From Pandoraea pneumonica (GTDB lineage Bacteria > Pseudomonadota > Gammaproteobacteria > Burkholderiales > Burkholderiaceae), in NCBI RefSeq assembly GCF_902459645.1, contig NZ_CABPSK010000002.1, positions 1,116,001-1,180,000 on the forward strand: a DNA stretch of 64,000 nt, given 5' to 3'. Of the stretch, positions 16,750-25,891 are shown in pieces. The number at the start of each line of letters is the position of its first letter. Positions within the stretch are counted from its first letter, which is position 1. A program made the translations under genes and the position numbers. The notes beneath the pieces are model-generated. The model ran no database searches. It had not been told where the DNA came from and saw only the letters and a list, made by a program, of their open reading frames with translations.

Positions 16750-17679
16750 ATGTCGTCTCTTGCTTTGGAAATTCCCGCGCTCGACGGCTATTCGCTAGGC
16801 GCGCACGCGTGGTATCCGCCCACGCTGCCTGCGCGCGGCGTAGTGCTCGTCCATCCGGCCACTGCGGTCCCTGAGCGGCTGTACTTCGCCTTCGCACAAT
16901 ACGTGGCGCAACGCGGCCTGATTGCCATCACGTACAGCTATCGCGGTATCGACGGCTCACGTTCGTCGTCGCTGCGCGGCTGCGATGCGCGTATGCGCGA
17001 CTGGGCCGATCTCGATGTGGAAGGCGTGACGCGGTGGGCGCACCAGCAATACCCGTCGCTACCGCTCTATGCCGTCGGTCATAGCTTTGGCGGGCACGCT
17101 CTCGGACTCTGCGAGAGCACGAATTTGCTGCGAGCAGCGGTGCAAATTGCGTCGCATGCGGGGTCGATGCGTGTGGTGACGAACCGTCGCGAGCGCGCAC
17201 GCATTACCTTACTGATGCACTGGCTGGCACCGCCGCTGGCACGCGCGTTGGGTTATATGCCCGGCAAACGGTTGGGCATCGGCGAGGACTTGCCCCTCGG
17301 GGTGTTTCTGGAATGGAGCGGATGGACGCGGCTCGCCAACTATTTTTTCGACGATCCAACGTTGCACGCCGAGGCGCGTTTTGCGAGGGTGCGAACGCCG
17401 ATGCTCGCGATGGGGTTCGACGACGATCTATGGGCGACGCCTATCGGCATCGACATGCTCGTGTCGCGGCTGACTCGTGCGCGCGTGGTGCGCCGCACCA
17501 TTGCTGCGGATCGTTCGGATACCGGATCGATCGGCCATATGGGATACTTTCGCCAGCGTGCTGGCGCTTTCCTGTGGCCCGAAACTGTCGACTGGTTACT
17601 GTCGACAGGCGAGGCGAATCAAGAAGAGTCAACCGACACACCGGCACCCATCTCATCGGTCTCTATTCACGTTGCCTGA
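16750..17679 (+). CDS. alpha/beta hydrolase
   Basis: A 309-residue alpha/beta hydrolase with the nucleophile elbow GHSFGGH (Ser112) and an oxyanion-hole strand VVLVHPATAV. GAGGAG stands before the ATG at 16750; the frame is open further upstream but into the operator region. It resembles serine aminopeptidase-like (YheT/RutD-like) hydrolases in length and in the YSYRGIDGS segment. Substrate unknown. The stop TGA is followed at once by the ATG of the marR gene, so the two are co-transcribed. Confidence 0.82.
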   Translation: MSSLALEIPALDGYSLGAHAWYPPTLPARGVVLVHPATAVPERLYFAFAQYVAQRGLIAITYSYRGIDGSRSSSLRGCDARMRDWADLDVEGVTRWAHQQYPSLPLYAVGHSFGGHALGLCESTNLLRAAVQIASHAGSMRVVTNRRERARITLLMHWLAPPLARALGYMPGKRLGIGEDLPLGVFLEWSGWTRLANYFFDDPTLHAEARFARVRTPMLAMGFDDDLWATPIGIDMLVSRLTRARVVRRTIAADRSDTGSIGHMGYFRQRAGAFLWPETVDWLLSTGEANQEESTDTPAPISSVSIHVA

Positions 17680-18180
17680 ATGCCTAAAGCGAAAACAGCT
17701 GCTGCCAAGACCTCACCCCGTGCTTCACAAAAATCGCTGGATGCCGCCGAGGCGCTCGATCGTCGGCTGTTGTTCCTGCTCAACGTCGGGCAACGCCATG
17801 TGCAACGTTGGATCGATATGCGCGCGGATGACAGCGCCGGTGTGAGTGCGGCGCAGGCGGGCGTGCTCTTTTACCTGCTGCATCACGACGACGCGCTGGT
17901 AGGGGAAGTGGGCACAGCGCTGCACCTGTCGCCGTCGTCGATGACAGGGCTGGCCAACCGAATGGTGAATGCGGGTTTGCTCACGCGCCATGCCGATGCC
18001 ATCGACGGACGTGCCACGCGCCTTAGCGTGACGTCCGCTGGTCACAAAGCCATTGCGCGCGCCCGCGAGGTGCTCGCTGAGCTTAACGCGCGCCTGCACG
18101 CCGACTTCAGCGAAGCCGAACTCAAAGTCGTCGCGCGCTGGCTGGGCAACCTGCAAACCCAGTTCCCGACCGACGAGTGA
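17680..18180 (+). CDS. MarR-family transcriptional regulator
   Basis: A 166-residue winged-helix regulator with the MarR pattern: VSAAQAGVLFYLLHH, the recognition helix region ALHLSPSSMTGLANRM, and the wing RHADAIDGRATRLSVTSAG. The N-terminus is a short basic Ala/Lys tail. It starts directly after the hydrolase stop, so translation is coupled. Likely represses its own operon through the paired palindromes at 16635-16686. Confidence 0.88.
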   Translation: MPKAKTAAAKTSPRASQKSLDAAEALDRRLLFLLNVGQRHVQRWIDMRADDSAGVSAAQAGVLFYLLHHDDALVGEVGTALHLSPSSMTGLANRMVNAGLLTRHADAIDGRATRLSVTSAGHKAIARAREVLAELNARLHADFSEAELKVVARWLGNLQTQFPTDE

Positions 18181-18243
18181 GCAACGAATAACGGCGCACC
18201 GCCGAACGCAAAACGAGGCGCGTGCGCCTCGCTTTGTCAAACG

Positions 18244-18705
18244 TCAGTGAATCGCGAGCGCGTTCGACTGTACGTTCGTCACGCCGGCAGCGACGTTCAC
18301 GCCGATGTTGCCCGAGGCACCCATCAACGCGCGCTCGCCCAACGAGGCATTCGTCGCGGCATTCACGGTCGCGGCATTGCGAATGTCCTGACGCGTGTTC
18401 ACCATCACATTCGACGCGCTCGCGAGCACCAATTGATTCGATTGCTCGTTAAGCGCGCCTGCGGCGACATTCACGCCGAAGTTGCCGTGAGCGTTACGCA
18501 ACGCGTCGGCACCGAGCGTGGCCACGGCTGCGCCGGAAAACACGGTGTCGCTGGTGACACTCTGGCGAGTCGAAATCTGCGTGACGGAGGCAGCCGCACT
18601 GCCGAGGGTGTCCGCAGGCGGGGCCGCGAGGGCCGGTGTGCTGATGAAAGACAGCGCAGGCAGCGCGGTCAGTGCGAAAGCGCACAGCAAAGCAGGACGC
18701 AACAT
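18244..18705 (-). CDS. small secreted protein with two Fap-like amyloid repeats
   Basis: A 153-residue exported protein. A signal peptide of about 28 residues (ending ALA) is followed by an Ala/Ser/Thr/Asn-rich mature part. Two repeats occur: GNFGVNVAAGALNEQSNQL at about 74-92 and GNIGVNVAAGVTNVQSNAL at 132-150, spaced 58 residues. The GVNVAAG..N.QSN pattern resembles the repeats of the Pseudomonas Fap functional amyloid subunits. I saw no Fap secretion genes nearby. GGGG before the ATG sets the start. A surface fibre, matrix or adhesin-like role is an inference. Confidence 0.75.
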   Translation of the reverse strand: MLRPALLCAFALTALPALSFISTPALAAPPADTLGSAAASVTQISTRQSVTSDTVFSGAAVATLGADALRNAHGNFGVNVAAGALNEQSNQLVLASASNVMVNTRQDIRNAATVNAATNASLGERALMGASGNIGVNVAAGVTNVQSNALAIH

Positions 18706-18977
18706 GTCGTTATTCCCCAGAGCATCCGACGGGACGGATATCTGGTTATCGGCACCTGAGGTGCTCGGGTTGAATGATCTTCCATAAGTCGCGCGCGCAC
18801 GCCGGGCTATTGTTGTTTTGCCCCTGCACCAACGTGCGGCACATCTTCGGAAAACGACCGACATTCCCGCGGCAGTCGCGGCGCGATTCTCGCATGACAA
18901 CGCGCGAGCGCGCTGCCATGCCGAGCTGTTTAGCAGGATGAAGCTTCGTTGAACTAGCGCAGTCTTGACGCGCGTGA

Positions 18978-20357
18978 TTACGCCGGTTCCCCCGCGCCGT
19001 TCGCCAATCCCGGCGCTTTGTTTTGCGACGTTGCCGCCGCTTGCTGCTGCACCGTTGCCGATTTGCTGTGGTCGATGAGCAACACGGCGATCACGGCCAC
19101 CACGGCGGGAATGGCGATTGCCATAAAGTTTTGCTGCAACGGCAGCGACATGCCGACCAGCACACCGATCACAATCGGCGCAAGAATCGCACCGCTGCGC
19201 CCGACCCCCGACGCCCAACCGATGCCTGTGCCACGTGCGGCCATCGGGTAGAACTGCCCGGCATACGCATACGTCACGATTTGCGTGCCGATGGTCGAAG
19301 CACCGGCCAGACCGACGAGGATGAACAACACCGGCGTCGGCACTTTCACACCGAGCAGTGTGATCGACACCGCTGCGAGCGCGTACATGCCCACGAGCAC
19401 GTATTTGATGTTGAAGCGATCGGCCAGCCAGCCGCCGCCAATCGCACCGAGCATGGCACCGAAGTTCAGCACCAGCACAAACGTGAGCGCCGAGCCGAGG
19501 CTATACCCAGCACTGGCCATCAACTTCGCCAGCCACGAGCTAAGCGCATACACCATGAACAGGCACATGAAGAACGCGACCCACAGCATTGCCGTGCTAA
19601 AGCCACGCCCGTCTTGAAACAGACGCGAGAGCGGTGCGGCAGATTTGCGATCGGCCGCAGGCAGCGCAAACTGGTCCCCAGTCTGAGCCACGTACGCAGG
19701 CGAGAGGCGCGCGAGAACCTGCTTGAGCGTATCGATGCGCCCCGTCTTGATGAGAAACGGCATCGACTCCGGCAGTGCGCGCATGGCGAACGGCACCAAC
19801 AGCGCAGGCAGACCGGCGGCAAGAAACACCGACTGCCAGCCGTACGATTCGATAAGCCCCTTGCCGAGCAGTGCGGCGAGCATGCCGCCGACCGAGTATC
19901 CCGAGAACATCAGCGTGACGAGTGTGCCGCGCAGCTTGCGCGGCGAGTATTCCGTCATCTGCGCGACCACGATCGGCATGACGCCGCCAATCCCGACGCC
20001 AGCAAAAAACCGCGTGACCGAGAAACTGATCGGCTCGTGGGTGAAGCCTGCCGCCGCAGTAAAGAGCGAGAACATCAGCACGCAGATGGCAATGGCTTTG
20101 CGTCGCCCGATGCTGTCCGCGACCATACCCATCACGATGGCGCCGAACATCATGCCGAACAGCGCGGCGCTGACCATAAACCCGGCGCTGGTCGCGTCCA
20201 CACCCATGGCTTTCATGATCGATGGCAGGGCGATGCCCGCAACTGCGAGGTCGTAGCCGTCGAAGATGATGATGAGCGCGCACCAGACCAGAATGCGGCC
20301 GTGGTAGCCGTTGAAGCGGGCTTCGTCGGCGAGATGATGTACGTCGATATGTCGCAT
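18978..20357 (-). CDS. MFS transporter of the aromatic acid:H+ symporter family
   Basis: A 459-residue, 12-segment major facilitator. The start MRHIDVHHLADEARFNGYH and the segment IIIFDGYDLAVAGIALPSIM, with an Asp-containing first membrane helix, are characteristic of the AAHS family (BenK, PcaK, MhpT and relatives), which import benzoate, hydroxybenzoates and similar acids with protons. GGAGA lies before the ATG at 20357. The substrate cannot be assigned. It stands alone, 620 bp from opgG, with 272 bp of non-coding DNA to the small repeat protein in which I see nothing definite. Confidence 0.86.
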   Translation of the reverse strand: MRHIDVHHLADEARFNGYHGRILVWCALIIIFDGYDLAVAGIALPSIMKAMGVDATSAGFMVSAALFGMMFGAIVMGMVADSIGRRKAIAICVLMFSLFTAAAGFTHEPISFSVTRFFAGVGIGGVMPIVVAQMTEYSPRKLRGTLVTLMFSGYSVGGMLAALLGKGLIESYGWQSVFLAAGLPALLVPFAMRALPESMPFLIKTGRIDTLKQVLARLSPAYVAQTGDQFALPAADRKSAAPLSRLFQDGRGFSTAMLWVAFFMCLFMVYALSSWLAKLMASAGYSLGSALTFVLVLNFGAMLGAIGGGWLADRFNIKYVLVGMYALAAVSITLLGVKVPTPVLFILVGLAGASTIGTQIVTYAYAGQFYPMAARGTGIGWASGVGRSGAILAPIVIGVLVGMSLPLQQNFMAIAIPAVVAVIAVLLIDHSKSATVQQQAAATSQNKAPGLANGAGEPA

Positions 20358-20594
20358 GCGGGTGTCTCCATAACAAATCGCCCCCCGTCGAAGTGCGGGG
20401 AGTCTTTCGGGATGTCTTTGACCGACGCAAGCGGCACCTGGCCGAGCTTCAGCGGCGCGACGCCAATGAAGCAAACCACCGTTCCTCGTCGTGGAAGGCA
20501 GTCATTTATGCAATATTGTGCATGCAGTAAACGCGAAAAGTCGCACGGCTGCAAGCCATATATTGCCGTTTAAGGGTTTTACATGACGGAACAT

Positions 20595-20608
20595 TGCACT
20601 TAAGTGCA
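20595..20608. promoter_or_regulatory. 14-bp perfect palindrome upstream of the AAHS transporter
   Basis: TGCACTTAAGTGCA is its own reverse complement. It lies in the 342-bp non-coding stretch between the transporter and opgG, in an AT-rich block, and could be an operator for the transporter. A second TGCA-rich block (TGCAATATTGTGCATGCA) lies near 20512-20529. Confidence 0.4.
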
Positions 20609-20636
20609 TGTTTAATCGGCAGGCGGGGGAGGGGTG

Positions 20637-20660
20637 GCGACCGGCCCGAAGGCCGGTCGC
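20637..20660 (-). terminator. hairpin downstream of opgG
   Basis: A perfect 10-bp stem, GCGACCGGCC / GGCCGGTCGC, with a four-base loop (TTCG on the minus strand), 40 bp after the opgG stop. No T-run follows, so it is a possible terminator or mRNA-stabilising hairpin. Confidence 0.5.
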
Positions 20661-20699
20661 GGCCAGACATCAGCAACGCATTACGCGCGTGATGACGGC

Positions 20700-22295
20700 T
20701 TACTGCTTGGCCACCGAGAACGGCGGCAACTGGTAGCTCCACGTCTCGCTCACGGCTTTGCCGCCAGAGACGAGTGCGGCGCGCAGTTCGGTGACTTTGG
20801 CCGGGTCTTTGACCATCACGCGCAGGTTCAGGCGCATGCCGCGCGTGACCGGGTTCGGTTGCAGGGTCTGCTCGATGATCGTCGCGTTATCGCTCACGCT
20901 CACTTGCGGCGTGACCGCACCCGCAGGCAGCGTCGCGAGCGGGCCACCGTCGAAGTCCACCACGAGGCCCGTGCTGCCGTCGAAATGGCGAATCAGATTG
21001 GCCTGCGTAATTTCACCGGCGGTGCGCAGCGTTTGCTTCACCCATGCCACGTTGCGATCGATGATGCCGCGCTCGTTCATGGTCCAGTGGATCGTGTAGT
21101 CGGCTTGCAGCGGCTGGCCCTTGGGCGGCAACTGATCGGGCGTCCAGAACGCGACGATGTTGTCGTTGGTTTCGTCGGGGGTGGGAATTTCCACCAGTTC
21201 GACGTGGCCTTTACCCCAGTCGCCTTGCGGCTCGATCCACGCGCTCGGGCGCAGGTCGTAACGATCTTTCAGGTCTTCGTATTGCGAGAAATTGCGGCCA
21301 CGCTGGAGCAGACCGAAACCACGCGGGTTCGTGACCTGAAACTGGCTGAGGGCGAGGTGGCGCGGGTTGTTGAGCGGGCGCCAGATCCATTCCCCGTTAC
21401 CGGCGTGAATCGCCAGGCCGTTCGAATCGTGCAACGCCGGACGGAAGTTGTACGGATCGCGCTGCTGATTCGGGCCGAACAGGAACATGCTCGTGAGCGG
21501 CGCAATGCCCAGCTTCGTCACGGGCCCGCGCATGAACACGCGCGCCTGCACCTTCAGCACCGAGTCTTCGCCGGGCGAGAGTTCGAATCGATACGCCCCG
21601 GTTGCGCTCTGGGAGTCTAGCAGCGCGTAGAACACCAGACGCTTCTCGTCACCCGTGGGGCGCACGATCCAGAACTCGCGGAAGGCGGGGAACTCTTCGG
21701 CCACCGGCAGCCCAGTGTTGATCGCTAGACCGCGGGCGGAGAGCCCGTAGACTTGCCCCTTGCCGATCACACGGAAATAGCTCGCGCCGAGCACGCTCAT
21801 GATTTCGTCGAGCTTGCCCGGTTCGTTGATCGGGTAGAGCACGCGAAAGCCCGCGTAGCCGAGGTTATGCGTGGCGCTGCGATCGAGCTTCAGGTCGCCG
21901 AAATCGAAACGGCTGCTGTCGTACTTGATCTCGCTGATCTTATCGGTGCCATTGCTCCCGACAATCTCGTTGATCTTCACCGGCGTGCTGAACTGCATGC
22001 CTTGGTGATAGAAGCCCAGACGGAACGGCGTGGGCTGATCTTTCCACTCGAAGTTCTCGCGCTTTGGCTGGATCTTGATGTAGTCGCCGAACTGCATCTG
22101 CGCGAAGGCGGGCGTGAGGTTGCTTTTCGGCGCAGTGTAGGGGGCATCGGCCAGCGTTTTGGCGCGGGCGGTGACGTCATCGAGCGAGAACGCCTGCGCG
22201 TGTGCAGCGCCCAGCAGGGCAACCGCAGCCGAGAGCGCGGGCACGAGTGAGCGTGCGCGTTGGCGCCAGGACACAGCGAAGGGGGACAAAAGCAC
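20700..22295 (-). CDS. opgG: periplasmic glucan biosynthesis protein OpgG/MdoG
   Basis: Periplasmic protein needed to make the beta-glucosyl backbone of osmoregulated periplasmic glucans. The GTG start at 22295 is chosen for its GGAGAG ribosome site; it gives 531 residues with a signal peptide ([23 protein letters not shown]) and the family opening [18 protein letters not shown]. Recognisable family stretches include [22 protein letters not shown] and [26 protein letters not shown]. No opgH follows in this window, so the glucosyltransferase must be elsewhere or the protein may act alone like OpgD. Divergent from bglX. Confidence 0.9.
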   Translation of the reverse strand: MLLSPFAVSWRQRARSLVPALSAAVALLGAAHAQAFSLDDVTARAKTLADAPYTAPKSNLTPAFAQMQFGDYIKIQPKRENFEWKDQPTPFRLGFYHQGMQFSTPVKINEIVGSNGTDKISEIKYDSSRFDFGDLKLDRSATHNLGYAGFRVLYPINEPGKLDEIMSVLGASYFRVIGKGQVYGLSARGLAINTGLPVAEEFPAFREFWIVRPTGDEKRLVFYALLDSQSATGAYRFELSPGEDSVLKVQARVFMRGPVTKLGIAPLTSMFLFGPNQQRDPYNFRPALHDSNGLAIHAGNGEWIWRPLNNPRHLALSQFQVTNPRGFGLLQRGRNFSQYEDLKDRYDLRPSAWIEPQGDWGKGHVELVEIPTPDETNDNIVAFWTPDQLPPKGQPLQADYTIHWTMNERGIIDRNVAWVKQTLRTAGEITQANLIRHFDGSTGLVVDFDGGPLATLPAGAVTPQVSVSDNATIIEQTLQPNPVTRGMRLNLRVMVKDPAKVTELRAALVSGGKAVSETWSYQLPPFSVAKQ

Positions 22296-22517
22296 GAATC
22301 TCTCCGGAGAAGGTGGGTTAAATCGCACGGTTTGGCCCGCTGGGACGAGCGAAACGTGGAATGGGGCGCACCACATTGTGGCAAAGTATCGGACTTCGCG
22401 TCGCACAAGCCGCCCGTTTGGGCTGGACTGTGCCGACTTCTGACGACAAGACGGGCGATGTTACTGCACGGGAAGGTGCCGTGGTGCCCCCGTCGTGCTT
22501 CATTGGAACGCTATCAG

Positions 22518-24848
22518 ATGAGAATGTTCACTGCATTGGCGCTGGCCGCCAGTATTGTGATGACGCCGGCATTTGCCGACGCCCCTGCCTCGCCGCTGAA
22601 CGCAGGCCCTGCCACGGTTGCCATGCCGTCGCCCGCAGCCAAACAAGCGTTTATCGACGATCTGATAGCGCGCATGACGCTCGACGAGAAGATTGGCCAG
22701 TTGCGGCTGATCAGCATCGGTGGAGACATGCCGCAGGCACAACTCATCAAAGAGATTGCTGCGGGCCGCGTAGGCGGCACGTTCAATTCCGTGACGCGCG
22801 AAGACAATCGCCCGTTGCAGGATGCCGCCGTCAAACAAAGCCGCCTGAAGATTCCCATCTTCTTCGCCTACGACATCGTGCACGGCCACCGCACCGTGTT
22901 CCCGATCAGCCTGGGGCTGGCCTCCAGTTGGGACATGTCGGTGGTTAAGCAGGCCGCGCGCGTGGCCGCTGTCGAAGCAAGTGCCGACGGACTCGATGCC
23001 ACCTTCGCACCGATGGTCGACATCTCGCGCGACCCGCGCTGGGGCCGCACCTCCGAAGGCTTCGGCGAAGACCCGTATCTGGTCTCGCAATGCGCGCGCG
23101 CCAGCGTGCAAGGTTTTCAAGGCACGTCGCCAGCCAACACCGATAGCCTGATGGCGTTCGTGAAGCACTTTGCGCTGTACGGCGCGGTCGAGGGCGGACG
23201 CGACTACAACGTGGTCGATATGAGCCTGATGCGCATGTATCAGGACTATCTGCCGCCGTATCGTGCCGGTCTCGATGCCGGTGCAGGCGGCGTGATGATC
23301 GCGCTCAATTCGATCAACGGCACGCCGGCCACGTCGAACAAATGGCTGCTGCGCGATCTGTTGCGCGACGAGTGGGGTTTCAAGGGTGTGACGGTGAGCG
23401 ATCACGGCGCGATTGAAGAACTGATGCGTCATGGCGTGGCGAAAGACGGCCGCGAGGCAGCCAAGCTCGCCATCGAAGCCGGTGTCGACATGAGCATGGC
23501 CGACGTGCAGTACCTCAAGCAGTTGCCCGATCTCGTGAAGTCGGGCGACGTGCCGATGCGCGATATCGACAGCGCCGTGCGCGAAGTGCTCGGCGCGAAG
23601 TACGACATGGGCCTCTTCGCCGATCCGTACCGCCGCATTGGCGACGCAGCACACGATCCGAAGGATGTGAATGCGCCGGAGCGCCTGCATCGTGAAGCGG
23701 CCCGCGACGCCGCACGCAAGTCCATCGTGATGCTGGAAAATCAGCACGACACGCTGCCGCTACGCAAGTCGGGCAAGGTGGCCGTGATTGGACCGCTGGC
23801 CGACGCGAAGATCGACATCATGGGCAGTTGGTCGGCGGCGGGTAAGGCCGATCAAGCGATTACGCTGCTTCAGGGCGTGCGCGATGCCCTCGGCGCGAAC
23901 GCGCAAGTGACCTACGCGCGCGGTGCCAACATCACCGACGACAAGCGCGTCGTCGACTATCTCAACTTCCTCGACTGGGACAACCCGGAAGTCGTGCAAG
24001 ACAAACGCACGCCGCAGCAGATGATCGACGAAGCGGTGCAGGTCGCACGCGGTGCCGATACGCTGGTCGTCGCCGTGGGTGAATCGCGCGGCATGTCGCA
24101 TGAAGCGTCGAGCCGCACGAGCCTGTCGCTGCCGGGTAGCCAACTGGCGCTGTTGCAGGCGCTCAAGGCGACGGGTAAGCCGCTGGTAGTGGTGCTGATG
24201 AACGGCCGTCCGCTCGATCTGAACTGGCCCAAGGCGAACGCCGACGCCATGCTCGAGACGTGGTACACCGGCACCGAAGGCGGTCACGCGATTGCCGACG
24301 TGCTGTTCGGCGATTACAACCCGTCGGGCAAGCTGCCGATCTCGTTCCCGCGCTCCATTGGCCAGATTCCCACGTACTACAACCAGTTGCGTATCGGCCG
24401 TCCGTTCACGCCGGGCAAACCCGCCAACTACACGTCGCAATATTTCGAAGAAGACTCCGGTCCGCTGTATGCCTTTGGCTACGGCCTGAGCTACACCACG
24501 TTCGATGTGTCGAACGTGAAGCTCTCGGCGAAGACGCTTGCGCCCGGTAACAAGCTCGATGCCAGCGTCACCGTGCGTAACACGGGCAAGCGCGAGGGCG
24601 AGACCGTGGTGCAGTTGTATTTGCAGGATGTTGCCGCGTCGGTCGTGCGTCCGGTCAAGGAGTTGAAGGGCTTCCAGAAGGTGGCGCTCAAGCCGGGCGA
24701 ATCGCGCACGGTGCACTTCGCTATCGACGAAAGCCTGCTCAAGTTCTATAACGCGAAGCTGCAATACGCAGCCGAGCCGGGCGACTTCAATGTGCAAATC
24801 GGACTCGATTCGCAGAACGTGAAGCAAGCGACCTTCGTGCTTCAGTAA
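22518..24848 (+). CDS. bglX: periplasmic beta-glucosidase, glycoside hydrolase family 3
   Basis: Removes terminal beta-glucose from oligosaccharides. It has a signal peptide (MRMFTALALAASIVMTPAFA), the GH3 N-terminal TIM barrel with IARMTLDEKIGQLR and GRTSEGFGEDPYL, the catalytic aspartate in VTVSDHGAI, the GH3 C-terminal domain, and a fibronectin III-like tail (SVTVRNTGKREGETVVQLYLQD). The 776-residue length equals that of BglX. Being divergent from opgG, it may trim or recycle periplasmic glucans, an inference. Two in-frame ATGs (22518 and 22524) are possible starts; neither has a strong ribosome site. Confidence 0.92.
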   Translation: MRMFTALALAASIVMTPAFADAPASPLNAGPATVAMPSPAAKQAFIDDLIARMTLDEKIGQLRLISIGGDMPQAQLIKEIAAGRVGGTFNSVTREDNRPLQDAAVKQSRLKIPIFFAYDIVHGHRTVFPISLGLASSWDMSVVKQAARVAAVEASADGLDATFAPMVDISRDPRWGRTSEGFGEDPYLVSQCARASVQGFQGTSPANTDSLMAFVKHFALYGAVEGGRDYNVVDMSLMRMYQDYLPPYRAGLDAGAGGVMIALNSINGTPATSNKWLLRDLLRDEWGFKGVTVSDHGAIEELMRHGVAKDGREAAKLAIEAGVDMSMADVQYLKQLPDLVKSGDVPMRDIDSAVREVLGAKYDMGLFADPYRRIGDAAHDPKDVNAPERLHREAARDAARKSIVMLENQHDTLPLRKSGKVAVIGPLADAKIDIMGSWSAAGKADQAITLLQGVRDALGANAQVTYARGANITDDKRVVDYLNFLDWDNPEVVQDKRTPQQMIDEAVQVARGADTLVVAVGESRGMSHEASSRTSLSLPGSQLALLQALKATGKPLVVVLMNGRPLDLNWPKANADAMLETWYTGTEGGHAIADVLFGDYNPSGKLPISFPRSIGQIPTYYNQLRIGRPFTPGKPANYTSQYFEEDSGPLYAFGYGLSYTTFDVSNVKLSAKTLAPGNKLDASVTVRNTGKREGETVVQLYLQDVAASVVRPVKELKGFQKVALKPGESRTVHFAIDESLLKFYNAKLQYAAEPGDFNVQIGLDSQNVKQATFVLQ

Positions 24849-24850
24849 CG

Positions 24851-25789
24851 TCAGCCAGACACGTCGTCTGTCGCCGCACGGGCCTGTGGTTGGAATTCTT
24901 CCGCGAGGAATTCCACACAGGCCCGAACTTTTGCCGACGACGCTACGCGCGACGGATACACCGCCCACACGTTGGCCGGCTGCGTCACGTCGGGCAGCAC
25001 CTGCACCAGCGCGCCACGTTCGATGAGCGCGCCCACATCCCACATCGAGCGCAAAAGAATGCCTTGCGCGTCGAGCGCCCATTGCACGGCCACTTCGCCG
25101 TGATTGGTCGAAAGCGGTCCGGTCACTTTGAGCGAAACCGCCTCGCCGCGCTGTTGCAGACGCCACATGCCGAACGGGTGATCGCGCTCTTTGATGACGA
25201 TGCACGCGTGCCCCGTCAGCTCGCTCAATTGCCGGGGCGTGCCGTGTTGTTCGAGATAGGCGGGCGATGCGCACAGCACGCGATGATTGTCCGCGAGCTT
25301 GCGTGCAATCAGATGCGGGGCAATCTCGTCGCCGATGCGCACATCGAGGTCGTAGCCCTCAGCGGCCACATCGACAATGCGGTCGAACAGATCGAGTCGG
25401 ACGTTGAGTTGCGGGTGCCGTGCGCGTAGCCGCGACATCGCGGGCGCGACCACGTGCCGCCCGAACCCGAAGCTGCTCGATACCCGAAGCGTGCCGCGCG
25501 GCACCTGGCGGGTGCTCGACACGTCTTCCATCAGGTGATTCACGTCGTCGAGAATCTTTTCCGCCCACGCATAGACCCGCTCACCGGCATCGGTAATCGC
25601 GACGCGTCGGGTAGAACGATGCAGCAGCCGCGTGCCGAGATCGGCTTCGAGCATGCCGACGCGTTTGCTCACATAAGCGGGCGAGACGCCCAGCGCTTCG
25701 GCAGCAGCGGAGAAGCTCGCACGGCGCGCTACCTGACAGAACACGCGCAGATCGTCGAGATTGGGGTGGGAACTGGCGGGTTTATTCAC
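24851..25789 (-). CDS. LysR-family regulator, probably of the adjacent dehydrogenase (DmlR-like)
   Basis: A 312-residue LysR regulator: the N-terminal winged helix (LDDLRVFCQVARRASFSAAAEALGVSPAYVSKRVGMLE) is followed by the substrate-binding-like domain. The CrgA/DmlR group is suggested by RVSSSFGFGRHVVAPAMSRL and YDLDVRIGDE. It is divergent from a D-malate/tartrate dehydrogenase gene by 102 bp, exactly as dmlR is to dmlA in enterobacteria. Its stop lies two bases from the stop of bglX. Confidence 0.85.
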   Translation of the reverse strand: MNKPASSHPNLDDLRVFCQVARRASFSAAAEALGVSPAYVSKRVGMLEADLGTRLLHRSTRRVAITDAGERVYAWAEKILDDVNHLMEDVSSTRQVPRGTLRVSSSFGFGRHVVAPAMSRLRARHPQLNVRLDLFDRIVDVAAEGYDLDVRIGDEIAPHLIARKLADNHRVLCASPAYLEQHGTPRQLSELTGHACIVIKERDHPFGMWRLQQRGEAVSLKVTGPLSTNHGEVAVQWALDAQGILLRSMWDVGALIERGALVQVLPDVTQPANVWAVYPSRVASSAKVRACVEFLAEEFQPQARAATDDVSG

Positions 25790-25891
25790 GATTCGTGGAT
25801 AGTGGATTAACCAATCGGGTGATTTTATCCGCTTCGGAATGGAATACTCTAGGGCCTGTTTATCCTAACTCGTCTAACAGGAGACACCCCC

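Noticed and set aside
20512-20529. TGCA-rich block upstream of the AAHS transporter as an operator
   Set aside because: Only short, imperfect symmetry. Kept as a note beside the better palindrome at 20595-20608, not as a feature of its own.
18978-20573. Plus-strand frame of 516 codons opposite the AAHS transporter
   Set aside because: Antisense shadow; the minus-strand frame has 12 hydrophobic segments and a good ribosome site.
23760-25274. A minus-strand open frame of 504 codons opposite the 3' half of bglX and overlapping the LysR gene
   Set aside because: A shadow of two real genes; no motif and no ribosome site.
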